Source: HGM12713 sp045593725 (GTDB lineage: Bacteria; Bacillota; Clostridia; Oscillospirales; CAG-272). From it: a stretch of 46,086 nucleotides of DNA. The notes beneath the pieces were generated by a model. That model worked only from the letters and a program-made list of their open reading frames with translations, was not told the DNA's origin and ran no database searches. Below, in pieces: positions 6,795 through 14,697 of the stretch (within the stretch, counting starts at the first letter, position 1; the number at the start of each line of letters is the position of its first letter). A program made the position numbers and the translations under genes. The DNA lies in assembly GCA_045593725.1 (NCBI GenBank), contig JAZNXE010000005.1, forward strand, positions 1-46,086, in the 5' to 3' direction.

Positions 6795-7691
6795 ATGAAA
6801 ACTGCATTGATAATGATAAAAAGAAATATAAAGCTCTTTTTCAAGGATAAGGGAATGTTCTTTACCTCGTTGATAACTCCCGCTATATTGTTGGTGCTTT
6901 ATGCCACATTTTTGGGGAATGTTTACAGGGATAGCTTTCTTATGAATCTTCCCGCGGGGCTTGAAATATCCGACAAGCTTATTGACGGGCTTGTGGGAGG
7001 ACAGCTTATTTCCTCTATATTGGCGGTTTCCTGCGTCACGGTAGCCTTTTGCTCTAACTTTTTGATGGTTCAGGATAAGGCTACGGGTGTGATTAAAGAC
7101 CTCAGGATATCTCCCACGCATTCTTCTGTATTCTCCTTGAGCTATTATGTAGCGTCCCTCGTTTGCACACTCACAATCTGTATTGTGTCCGCTATTATTT
7201 GCTTTGTGTATATAGCCTTTACGGGATGGTATATGTCGGCCCTGGACGTGGTATGCATCATTCTTGACGTGATATTGCTGGTGCTTTTTGGCACGGCGTT
7301 GTCATCCATAATAAATTTCTTCCTTTCGAGCCAAGGGCAGATATCGGCGGTAGGCACCATAGTAAGCTCGGGCTACGGATTTATTTGCGGAGCTTATATG
7401 CCCATATCCTCCTTCGGAGAGGGACTGCAAACAGTAATATCATTTCTTCCGGGAACTTACGGAACGGCGTTGCTTCGTAATCATACCCTTAGAGGAGCTT
7501 TTGGGGAGCTTGAAAAAAGCGGATTGCCCGCAGAGGCTCTTGAAGCCTTGAAGGACGCAATAGACTGCAACGTCTATTTCTTCGATAATAAGGTAGAAAC
7601 TACCGTAATGTACGCTATATTGGGTGTCACCGTGGCTGTTCTTATAGGAGTGTATATATTTATTAACTCAATCAGCAGGAAAGCAAAATAA
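6795..7691 (+). CDS. ABC-2 type transporter permease
   Basis: This 298-aa integral membrane protein has six predicted helices, the first near residue 25 and the last at the C-terminus, with a large extracytoplasmic loop before the final helix. It fits the ABC-2 membrane family that exports drugs, lantibiotics or polysaccharide. Its ribosome site (AAAGGAG) lies within the last codons of the ATPase gene. The two genes form a complete half-exporter system under the palindrome-bearing promoter upstream, which points to induced expression, perhaps by the exported compound. Confidence 0.9.
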   Translation: MKTALIMIKRNIKLFFKDKGMFFTSLITPAILLVLYATFLGNVYRDSFLMNLPAGLEISDKLIDGLVGGQLISSILAVSCVTVAFCSNFLMVQDKATGVIKDLRISPTHSSVFSLSYYVASLVCTLTICIVSAIICFVYIAFTGWYMSALDVVCIILDVILLVLFGTALSSIINFFLSSQGQISAVGTIVSSGYGFICGAYMPISSFGEGLQTVISFLPGTYGTALLRNHTLRGAFGELEKSGLPAEALEALKDAIDCNVYFFDNKVETTVMYAILGVTVAVLIGVYIFINSISRKAK

Positions 7692-7696
7692 AAGCA

Positions 7697-7730
7697 TCCG
7701 TGTATGTTAGCCGCATACACGGATTTTTTG
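7697..7730 (+). terminator. Terminator of the ABC operon
   Basis: An 11-bp stem ATCCGTGTATG/CATACACGGAT with a seven-base loop is followed by six Ts, six bases after the permease stop. Confidence 0.9.
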
Positions 7731-7762
7731 CAAAAAAATTGAGATTTTCAAAAAATAATATG

Positions 7763-7789
7763 TTGATTTTATGAAAAATGTGGTATAAT
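7763..7789 (+). promoter_or_regulatory. Extended -10 promoter of the TVP38 gene
   Basis: TGGTATAAT (7781-7789) is an extended -10 element. The best -35 is TTGATT at 7763-7768, with a short 15-base spacer, which is tolerated when the extended -10 is present. Confidence 0.6.
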
Positions 7790-7827
7790 GTTGGTATTGT
7801 ACAACGCTGTTAAAAGGAGGTGTGGGC

Positions 7828-8586
7828 ATGGGCAAAAGAGGGCAGAGGGCAAAGCAGCTGCTTTTGGATAAAAAATTCGAGGAGACAGAGCATTATTCAA
7901 AGCGATATGCGGCTACGGTCATATCTATGGCTTCCGCGGTCATATGCGTATTGGCATTAGTGGGCGCGTTTTTGCTCAGGGACTACTTTTCAGCGGAAAA
8001 TCTTGAGGTCCTCCAGAAATTTGTTTCGGAGCACCGCGTTGTAGGCGCTATTATATTCATAGGAGTTTGCGTAATTCAGGTGGTTATAGCGCTCATCCCC
8101 GGTGAGGCTGTGGAGATAGCGGCGGGAGTTATCTTTGGCTCGTGGCTCGGTACAATTTTATGCTTAGTGGGAATAACTCTCGGAAGCATATTGGTAATAC
8201 TGCTCGTACGCATATTCGGACGTAAATTCGTCGAGTCCTTGTATCCCAGAGAAAAGATAGATTCCCTGCCTATATTAAGAGATCCTAAAAAGAGAAACGC
8301 CACCATATTTTTGCTCTTTCTTATCCCTGGAACGCCAAAGGATCTTATTACCTATATAATAGGGCTTACAGAGGTGAGCATACCTATGTACGTCCTGCTT
8401 ACTACCGTTGCCAGAATACCGTCAATACTTATGTCAACTCTTGGAGGCGATGCCTTCGGTGACGGAGAAATCATCAAGGCAATAGTAATATTCGGCATAG
8501 CCGCTATCGTCAGCGGAGCAGGGTATCTGGTGTATCTTGCTATACAAAAGGCTAACAAGAAAAAGCGTGATAAATCACAAGAATAA
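7828..8586 (+). CDS. TVP38/TMEM64 (SNARE-associated/DedA-like) membrane protein
   Basis: This 252-aa membrane protein has a basic N-terminal tail of about 30 residues and roughly six hydrophobic segments. The family core lies around residues 85-170, with GEAVEIAAGVIFGSW and later FLLFLIPGTPKDLITY, the conserved glycine/proline re-entrant motif. Bacterial homologues belong to the DedA superfamily linked to lipid scrambling or membrane homeostasis, but the substrate is not established here. I choose the ATG at 7828 because AAAAGGAGG ends seven bases before it; a GTG two codons earlier is too close. It is monocistronic. Confidence 0.9.
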   Translation: MGKRGQRAKQLLLDKKFEETEHYSKRYAATVISMASAVICVLALVGAFLLRDYFSAENLEVLQKFVSEHRVVGAIIFIGVCVIQVVIALIPGEAVEIAAGVIFGSWLGTILCLVGITLGSILVILLVRIFGRKFVESLYPREKIDSLPILRDPKKRNATIFLLFLIPGTPKDLITYIIGLTEVSIPMYVLLTTVARIPSILMSTLGGDAFGDGEIIKAIVIFGIAAIVSGAGYLVYLAIQKANKKKRDKSQE

Positions 8587-8609
8587 GACCGTCTTCGACG
8601 GTCTTTTTT
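8587..8609 (+). terminator. Terminator of the TVP38 gene
   Basis: A seven-base stem GACCGTC/GACGGTC with loop TTC and a run of six Ts begins right after the stop codon. Confidence 0.9.
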
Positions 8610-8789
8610 CTTTTTTACCTTGTGCTGTTAAATGTGCACAAAAAATATTTTTCAAATTTGTGCAATGTTACAAATTAAATACAGAATGTTAATACTTTAG
8701 ACATAAACCGGGTGTAGAATGTGCGCGTAGAGAGGAAGTGCCCGAATTTCATATCTACGACAAAGCCGAGAAAGGAACGGTGTATAAAA

Positions 8790-9032
8790 ATGAGTATTAA
8801 CGATAAATATGTCTATGCTATTGAGATCGATACGATGCAAGACGCAAAGGATATGGTCGCTATCGCAACAAAGCTTAAGGGCAGGATAGTTCTCAGAAGC
8901 GGCTCCAAGTTTTCCGTTAACGCTAAGAGCCTTTTGGGAGTGCTTCTTGCGAAGAAGCTTAATTGGAGTAATATGACCATAGAAATGGACAACGATTACT
9001 ATCACGAATTTGAAAAATTCATCGCGTGTTGA
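8790..9032 (+). CDS. HPr-like domain protein lacking the phospho-histidine
   Basis: This 80-aa protein has the second half of an HPr fold: SKFSVNAKSLLGVLLAKKLN corresponds to the conserved Ser-46 region of HPr, and a C-terminal helix ends EFEKFIAC. The N-terminal strand-helix is present, but the active-site segment (GLHARPA in true HPr) is replaced by DTMQDAKDM, with no histidine. It therefore cannot carry phosphate as HPr does; a regulatory or Crh-like role is an inference. The ATG at 8790 begins the homologous part. AAAGGA lies about 13 bases upstream, rather far. Confidence 0.75.
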   Translation: MSINDKYVYAIEIDTMQDAKDMVAIATKLKGRIVLRSGSKFSVNAKSLLGVLLAKKLNWSNMTIEMDNDYYHEFEKFIAC

Positions 9033-9131
9033 TTTGACGAAAAACACAAATATTTACAGATAAAACTAATTATTACGGGTACTTAATTTAAATGAAAGAT
9101 GATGAAAAATAAAATTTCACATCGACTCTCT

Positions 9132-9914
9132 CTAATTTTCGACACTATACGAGCGTTTCGCTTCTTTGCGAAGCGCTCTTTTTTGCGCTTCGATACAGAT
9201 AAAAAATTTGGGTATATCCATAAATATTTTCATACGCTTAGGCTCCTTGACGGTTCGCCAAAGCCATTCCAGTCCATAGGCGCGCAAGAGTGAGGGGGCG
9301 CGCTTCAGCTTTCCCGACCACACGTCTATGCTGCCCCCAAGACCGATTGCCAGCTTTACGGAGGGCAGGGAGGAGAGATTATTTACTATCCATTCCTCCT
9401 GTACAGGCGACCCAAGGCAAACAAAAAGAAAATCGGGATGTGCCTGCTCTATAATCCGTTTAACCCGCTCGTTTTCTGCCCCCTCTTTGTTAAAATATCC
9501 GTTATGACATCCACAGATGTTCAAGTTGGGTATTTTTTTTGATAGGGCGCGCTCGGCCTTGTGTGCTCTTCCGGATTTTCCACCAAGGAGAAATACCGAA
9601 TACCCTTTTTTTGCCGCTAAGCGTAGAAGCTCCTCGGCAAAATCTATCCCCGATATTCTTTCGGGAAGCTCCTTACCCAAGAGCTTGGCGGCTATGAGGA
9701 TACCTACTCCGTCGGGAAGATTTATATCCGAGCTGTGCAATATATCCAATGCTTTTTTGTCTTTCGCGGCACGAAGTATTATTTGAGGATTGGGGGTGAA
9801 TATTTTGGTTACTAAGCCCCTGTCCAATCGGTCTTTTACTGAGGATAATTGCTCGGTCTTATTTTTTGCCTGAAATCTTATAGATAAGATATCCACTTTG
9901 TCTTTTTTTATCAT
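9132..9914 (-). CDS. WecG/TagA/CpsF family glycosyltransferase
   Basis: This 260-aa enzyme is expected at the inner membrane face. Relatives transfer N-acetylmannosamine or N-acetylmannosaminuronate to undecaprenyl-PP-GlcNAc for teichoic acid or surface polysaccharide. The family signatures are present: TPNPQIILRA followed by INLPDGVGI near residues 42-75, a Rossmann-like GYSVFLLGGKSGRA, FLFVCLGSPVQEEW near 170, and LGGSIDVWSGKLKRAP then GLEWLWRTVKEPKR near the end. AAAAAAGGA precedes the start. The last 15 codons coincide with the terminator of the convergent HPr-like gene. Which sugar it uses cannot be told. Confidence 0.9.
   Translation of the reverse strand: MIKKDKVDILSIRFQAKNKTEQLSSVKDRLDRGLVTKIFTPNPQIILRAAKDKKALDILHSSDINLPDGVGILIAAKLLGKELPERISGIDFAEELLRLAAKKGYSVFLLGGKSGRAHKAERALSKKIPNLNICGCHNGYFNKEGAENERVKRIIEQAHPDFLFVCLGSPVQEEWIVNNLSSLPSVKLAIGLGGSIDVWSGKLKRAPSLLRAYGLEWLWRTVKEPKRMKIFMDIPKFFICIEAQKRALRKEAKRSYSVEN
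9151..9184 (+). terminator. Terminator of the HPr-like gene, inside the end of the convergent glycosyltransferase gene
   Basis: An 11-bp stem 9151-9161/9168-9178 with a six-base loop is followed by six Ts on the plus strand. The whole hairpin is protein-coding on the other strand (residues near EAKRS of the WecG/TagA protein). There is no T-run on the minus side. Confidence 0.8.
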
Positions 9915-9952
9915 AATTACATCCTTTTTTCAAATTTATCTCCTCGCCCGTC

Positions 9953-9981
9953 TTGACTTTTTTGTCGGTTTGTTTTATAAT
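9953..9981 (+). promoter_or_regulatory. Promoter of proS
   Basis: TTGACT (9953-9958), 17-base spacer, TATAAT (9976-9981). The leader is about 48 bases, with no T-box specifier or T-box consensus in it. Confidence 0.82.
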
Positions 9982-10035
9982 ATATGTAATATGCAGTATT
10001 ATGCTTCAATTCTCAGGTGAGAAAGGATATAGAAA

Positions 10036-11475
10036 ATGGCAAACGATAAAAAAATGGTAGAGCAGATCACGGCAATGGATACCGATTTTGCTCAATGGTA
10101 CACTGATGTTGTAAAAAAGGCAGAGCTTGTAGATTATTCGGGTGTTAAGGGATGTATGATAATCCGTCCTTACGGATATGCAATATGGGAGAACATCCAA
10201 AGCGACCTTGACGCAAGATTTAAGCGCCTTGGACACGAAAACGTATATATGCCAATGTTTATCCCCGAGAGCCTTCTCCAGCAAGAAAAGGACCACGTAG
10301 CGGGATTTGCTCCCGAGTGCGCTTGGGTCACAGTTGGAGGGCAGAACAGACTTACCGAGCGTCTGGCGGTGCGTCCTACCTCGGAAACCCTTTTCTGTGA
10401 GCACTATAAGAATATAATTCACTCTTACCGCGACCTGCCCAAGCTTTATAACCAGTGGTGTAACGTTGTAAGATGGGAAAAGACCACCCGTCCCTTCCTC
10501 CGCACCTCCGAATTCCTTTGGCAGGAGGGACATACTATGCACGAGAACGAGGCAGACGCGCGGGAGGAAACTTTGCGTATGCTTAAGTGCTACGAGGACT
10601 TTTACAGGGAAACTCTTGCTATCCCCGCTATTACGGGAAGAAAGACCGAGAAGGAGAAGTTTGCGGGAGCAATGGAAACATATACCATTGAGCCTATGAT
10701 GCATAACGGTGTTGCCCTTCAGGGAGGAACCTCTCACTACTTCGGCGACGGCTTTGCCAGGGCATTCGGTATTACCTACACTGACAGAGAAAATAAGATA
10801 TGCTATCCTCACCAGACCTCATGGGGCGTTTCCACCAGAATGATTGGCGCTATTATTATGACCCACGGTGATGATAACGGACTTATTCTCCCTCCAAAGG
10901 TAGCTCCAATACAGGTAGCTATTATCCCTGTTGCTCAGCATAAAGAGGGCGTTCTTGAGAAAGCAGGCGAGCTTCGTGATAAGCTTGCGGCTAAGTGGCG
11001 CGTAAAGCTTGACGACAGTGATAACTCTACGGGCTGGAAGTACAGCCAGTACGAGATGAAGGGCGTTCCGCTCCGTCTTGAGATAGGTCCTCGTGATATT
11101 GAGAATAACTCCTGCGTGCTTGTAAGCCGAGTAAGCAGACAGAAGACCTTTGTTTCCCTGGACAACATAGAGGAAGAAATAGAAAAGGCATTGGCGGCGG
11201 TTCATAACGAGCTTTATGAAAGAGCAGAGAAGAACCTTGCCGAAAAGATGAGTGTTGCTCGAAGCTACGAGGAATTCCTTGACGCTGCAGAGAACCGTCC
11301 GGGATTTATCAAGGCTATGTGGTGCGGCGACGTTGAGTGCGAGGACAAGCTAAAGGAAGAAACAGGAGGCGTAAAGTCACGTTGTATTCCCTTTGTGGAG
11401 GAGCATCTTTCCGACGTTTGCGCATGCTGCGGAAAGCCCGCCAAGCACATGGTCGTTTGGGGCAGACAATATTGA
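10036..11475 (+). CDS. proS: Prolyl-tRNA synthetase, archaeal/eukaryotic-like type
   Basis: This 479-aa class II synthetase charges tRNA-Pro in the cytosol. It lacks the editing insertion of the longer bacterial type. Class II motif 2 is seen around NVVRWEKTTRPFLRTSEFLW and motif 3 near GVSTRMIGAIIMTHGDDNGL. The anticodon-binding domain follows, and a C-terminal zinc-type domain carries CGDVEC and CACCGKPA and ends in the family's terminal tyrosine (WGRQY). Length is normal for this class, which many Clostridia possess. GAAAGGATA lies before the ATG. A hairpin and 78 bases separate it from rodA. Confidence 0.96.
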   Translation: MANDKKMVEQITAMDTDFAQWYTDVVKKAELVDYSGVKGCMIIRPYGYAIWENIQSDLDARFKRLGHENVYMPMFIPESLLQQEKDHVAGFAPECAWVTVGGQNRLTERLAVRPTSETLFCEHYKNIIHSYRDLPKLYNQWCNVVRWEKTTRPFLRTSEFLWQEGHTMHENEADAREETLRMLKCYEDFYRETLAIPAITGRKTEKEKFAGAMETYTIEPMMHNGVALQGGTSHYFGDGFARAFGITYTDRENKICYPHQTSWGVSTRMIGAIIMTHGDDNGLILPPKVAPIQVAIIPVAQHKEGVLEKAGELRDKLAAKWRVKLDDSDNSTGWKYSQYEMKGVPLRLEIGPRDIENNSCVLVSRVSRQKTFVSLDNIEEEIEKALAAVHNELYERAEKNLAEKMSVARSYEEFLDAAENRPGFIKAMWCGDVECEDKLKEETGGVKSRCIPFVEEHLSDVCACCGKPAKHMVVWGRQY

Positions 11476-11482
11476 TAAAACA

Positions 11483-11516
11483 AAAGAGGCTGTTGCAGTT
11501 TTGTAACAGCCCCTTT
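11483..11516 (+). terminator. Weak terminator or attenuator between proS and rodA
   Basis: A 9-bp stem GGCTGTTGC/GTAACAGCC (one G-U) is followed only by CCCTTTG, a poor T-run. It probably gives partial termination, lowering read-through into rodA. Confidence 0.45.
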
Positions 11517-11553
11517 GAGATTGATTTTATTTTAAGTGAGAGGAGGGGTTCAT

Positions 11554-12687
11554 ATGAAGGTATTTGGGATGTCTTTTAGGGAGCGTTTAAAGCATATAGA
11601 CCCAATATTGTTCATATGTATGGCATTTCTCTCCTTTGTCAGCGTAATGACTATTTTCGGTGCGGCGGAGAATTTCGGCCGCAGTAAGCTTATTATGCAG
11701 ATAGCCATGACCCTTGCGGGAATGGTTGCGCTCTTTATAATTTCTAACGTTGATTACAGGTTTTTTATTGACAGATTTTCAGTGATAATGCTATTGGTAT
11801 CAGCTATTTTGCTCACCGTGACTCTTATTTTCGGAAGCACGGGAGAGAATATGGAAACTGCCAACAGAAGCTGGCTTCGAATTCCTTTTGTAAATATAGC
11901 CATTCAGCCCTCGGAGTTTGTGAAGATAACCTTTGTATGCACCTTTGCGAAGCACATAGAGCAGGTCAGGAAAAAAATAAATCACCCTAAGAGCATTTTG
12001 GGTCTTGCGCTCCACGCGGGACTTATCGTCGGACTCATATTGCTTTCGGGTGACTTGGGGGTTTCACTTGTATATATAGGAATGATAGCGTTTATGCTGT
12101 ACTTCGCGGGGCTTTCGGGATGGTATTTCCTTGGAGTGGCTTCTTTATGCGTAATTTCCGCTCCTTTCTTGTGGGAGCTGCTTCGCACAGACCAGCAAAA
12201 CAGAATCATATACGGCTTTCAGCCTCATCTTGACCCGGAGGGTGTGGGAATGCAGGCTCTTATGAGCAGAGATGCCATAGCCTCGGGTGGATTTTTCGGC
12301 AGAGGGCTGATGAGCGGGGGCATATATGAGGAGCTTCCCGCCTCCCATACCGACTTCATTTTCTCCACTATATGTGAAAAATTCGGTTTTTTTGGGGGGG
12401 CTTTAGTGGTACTCGCTCTGTGTGTAATGGTGGTCAGGCTGCTGTGGATTGCAGTCACCTCCAGAGATTTTGTCGGCAGAGTTATCTGCGGCGGAATCGC
12501 GGCTATGATAATTTTGCAGACTGTTGAAAATCTCTGGATGTGTCTTGCAGTAGTTCCCGTTGTGGGAATTACACTCCCGTTTCTCAGCGCTGGCGGTTCC
12601 TCGGTCTTTGCCCTGTATTTTCTTATGGGCTTGGCGCATAGTGTTTACGCCCACGAGAAGAAGTTCTTCTTCCGAAGGGAAAGATAG
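11554..12687 (+). CDS. SEDS-family peptidoglycan polymerase (RodA/FtsW)
   Basis: This 377-aa protein has about ten membrane helices and polymerises lipid II in the cytoplasmic membrane together with a class B penicillin-binding protein. Family motifs include QPSEFVKITFV (about residue 120), the long outer loop with GFGQ-like QPHLDPEGVG, LPASHTDFIFSTICEKFGFF near 270, and LPFLSAGGSS near 350. I favour RodA because there is no division cluster nearby, but FtsW/SpoVE cannot be excluded. The ATG at 11554 has GAGGAGGGG seven bases upstream. The stop lies one base from the convergent glmS stop. Confidence 0.88.
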   Translation: MKVFGMSFRERLKHIDPILFICMAFLSFVSVMTIFGAAENFGRSKLIMQIAMTLAGMVALFIISNVDYRFFIDRFSVIMLLVSAILLTVTLIFGSTGENMETANRSWLRIPFVNIAIQPSEFVKITFVCTFAKHIEQVRKKINHPKSILGLALHAGLIVGLILLSGDLGVSLVYIGMIAFMLYFAGLSGWYFLGVASLCVISAPFLWELLRTDQQNRIIYGFQPHLDPEGVGMQALMSRDAIASGGFFGRGLMSGGIYEELPASHTDFIFSTICEKFGFFGGALVVLALCVMVVRLLWIAVTSRDFVGRVICGGIAAMIILQTVENLWMCLAVVPVVGITLPFLSAGGSSVFALYFLMGLAHSVYAHEKKFFFRRER

Positions 12688-12688
12688 A

Positions 12689-14521
12689 TTATTCTACGGT
12701 TACCGATTTTGCCAGATTTCTGGGCTTATCCACGTCTATGCCCTTGTCGGCAGAGGTGTGATATGCGATAAGCTGAGTTGCGGTAGCGGTCAGGAAGGGG
12801 TAGAGCAGAGGCTCGGTGCGGGGAAGTATTACGGTTTCCACGTCGGGAAGCGTGTGCTCATCCTGAATATCCGCGGAGCAGATAAGAATTACTCTAGCTC
12901 CTCTTGCGGTAACCTCGTGTATTCCGCTTATGGTTTTTTTAGCCAATGAGCTGTCGGTCATAATGCATATTACGGGTATATTATCGGTGATAAGCGATAT
13001 AGTTCCGTGCTTCAGCTCACCTGCCGCATATGCCTCACAGTGTATATAAGAGATTTCCTTTAATTTAAGTGAGCTTTCTACGCAAAGCTGATAATCTATT
13101 CCTCTGCCGATATAGAAAAGGTGTTCGGCGGAGGATATTTTTGTTGAGATTTCGTGTATGGTATCGTTCAGGGCGAGAGTAGCTGCAACGGCGCGGGGAA
13201 GCTCCGAGCGCATTTTTTCGCAAAGACTTTTTGCTGCATCGCTTGTGATTTTCTGCTTTATCAGAGCAAGATGAGCGGCAAAGAGGTAGAGCATAGCGCA
13301 CTGAACGCTGTAAGCCTTAGTGCTGGCAACGGATATCTCGGGTCCTGCCATTGTATAAAGCACGTAATCTGCCTCGCGTGCTAAGGAAGAACCGAATACG
13401 TTTACGATAGCGAGAGTAGGAACGCCCTCGCTCTTTGCGTGGCGCAGCGCCGCAAGAGTATCCGCTGTTTCTCCCGACTGGGAAATAAATACAGCAAGGC
13501 TGTTTTTCTTTAGTATAGGGTCGCGGTAGCGGAATTCGCTGGCAATTTCTACGTTTACGGGAATGCGCGCAAGCTTCTCGATTATATATTTGCCCACAAG
13601 ACCCGCGTGCATAGCTGTACCGCAGGCTACTACGTGTATTTCATCTATGCTCTCAAGAAGGATATCGTTGGGAAAGGCTTCGTCAAAGGAGGGCAGACCG
13701 TTGCTTATTCTGCGTTCGATAGTGCTTTCAAGCGCGGAAGGCTCCTCATATATCTCCTTGAGCATAAAGTGGGGGAATCCACCCTTTTTTGCCTGCTCGG
13801 AGTCCCAAAGTGCCACCTCGTAGTCAGGCTCCGACACATTTGCGTCTTCATCGTATATCTTAATATCCGTTCTGGAAAGCTCTGCTACGTAATGCTCGTC
13901 AAGACGGCAATATTCCTTTGTATAGGGGAGTATTGCGGGGATATCAGAGGCTAAGAAGGAGCCGCTGGCATCCTTGGCGATAATAAGAGGGCTGTCCTTG
14001 CGTATTGCGAATATTTTTCCGGGGAAATCACTGAATATTACGCCGAAGGCATAGGAGCCTCTTATGGAAGCAGAAGCTCTGAAGAGAGTCGCTACGGGGT
14101 CCTTGGTTTCCTTGTAAAGCATATCTATAAGCTTTGCCGCGCGCTCTGTGTCGGTATCAGACACGAAGGTATAGCCCTTCTCGCGAAGAAAGGCTTCTAT
14201 CTCGGCGTGATTTTCAACTATGCCGTTATGGACAAGGGATATTGCTTCGGTGGAGTGGGGATGAGAATTTATATCGGAGGGCGCACCGTGGGTAGCCCAT
14301 CTTGTATGGCCTATTCCGCAATGCATTTCTGCAAGCTTTGATGCCTCAAGGCGTTCCTCAAGATTGGAGAGCTTTCCTTTAGCCTTTACCGTCCTTATAC
14401 ATTTTCCGTCAAGAAAAGATACTCCCGCAGAGTCATATCCGCGGTATTCAAGCATTTTAAGGCCTTCGATAAGTACGGGAATACAGTTTTTGGCACCTGT
14501 GTATCCAACTATTCCACACAT
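12689..14521 (-). CDS. glmS: Glutamine-fructose-6-phosphate aminotransferase (isomerizing)
   Basis: This 610-aa cytosolic enzyme makes glucosamine-6-phosphate, the first step to UDP-GlcNAc and peptidoglycan. The N-terminus MCGIVGYTG has the catalytic Cys2 of the glutaminase domain (residues 2-240), then two SIS sugar-isomerase domains with AVFISQSGETADT near 350 and the closing DKPRNLAKSVTVE. Full length. AAGGAG precedes the ATG. Its own promoter lies in the 176-base gap to vanY. I see no glmS ribozyme in that gap. No terminator is evident between it and convergent rodA. Confidence 0.97.
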   Translation of the reverse strand: MCGIVGYTGAKNCIPVLIEGLKMLEYRGYDSAGVSFLDGKCIRTVKAKGKLSNLEERLEASKLAEMHCGIGHTRWATHGAPSDINSHPHSTEAISLVHNGIVENHAEIEAFLREKGYTFVSDTDTERAAKLIDMLYKETKDPVATLFRASASIRGSYAFGVIFSDFPGKIFAIRKDSPLIIAKDASGSFLASDIPAILPYTKEYCRLDEHYVAELSRTDIKIYDEDANVSEPDYEVALWDSEQAKKGGFPHFMLKEIYEEPSALESTIERRISNGLPSFDEAFPNDILLESIDEIHVVACGTAMHAGLVGKYIIEKLARIPVNVEIASEFRYRDPILKKNSLAVFISQSGETADTLAALRHAKSEGVPTLAIVNVFGSSLAREADYVLYTMAGPEISVASTKAYSVQCAMLYLFAAHLALIKQKITSDAAKSLCEKMRSELPRAVAATLALNDTIHEISTKISSAEHLFYIGRGIDYQLCVESSLKLKEISYIHCEAYAAGELKHGTISLITDNIPVICIMTDSSLAKKTISGIHEVTARGARVILICSADIQDEHTLPDVETVILPRTEPLLYPFLTATATQLIAYHTSADKGIDVDKPRNLAKSVTVE

Positions 14522-14555
14522 AATATTTCTCCTTCATAATTGAATTTACTGGTTA

Positions 14556-14584
14556 ATGATAGCAAATATTTCTATGTATTTCAA
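14556..14584 (-). promoter_or_regulatory. Promoter of glmS
   Basis: On the minus strand TTGAAA (14579-14584), 17-base spacer, TATCAT (14556-14561). It predicts a leader of only about 28 bases, too short for a ribozyme. Confidence 0.65.
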
Positions 14585-14697
14585 CCAACTTCGCTTTGCA
14601 CTTTATGCAACCCATAATTGCGAAGAGGGGAAAGTACTTAATATTAAAAATCTATTCGCAATTGGGGTTTTATATCGACAGTCAACTATATTATTAT

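Noticed and set aside
10021..10036. T-box leader before proS
   Set aside because: The leader is only about 48 bases long and lacks the T-box consensus and a specifier hairpin.
14522..14697. glmS ribozyme upstream of glmS
   Set aside because: The predicted promoter leaves a leader of about 28 bases and none of the conserved ribozyme core is present in the 176-base gap.
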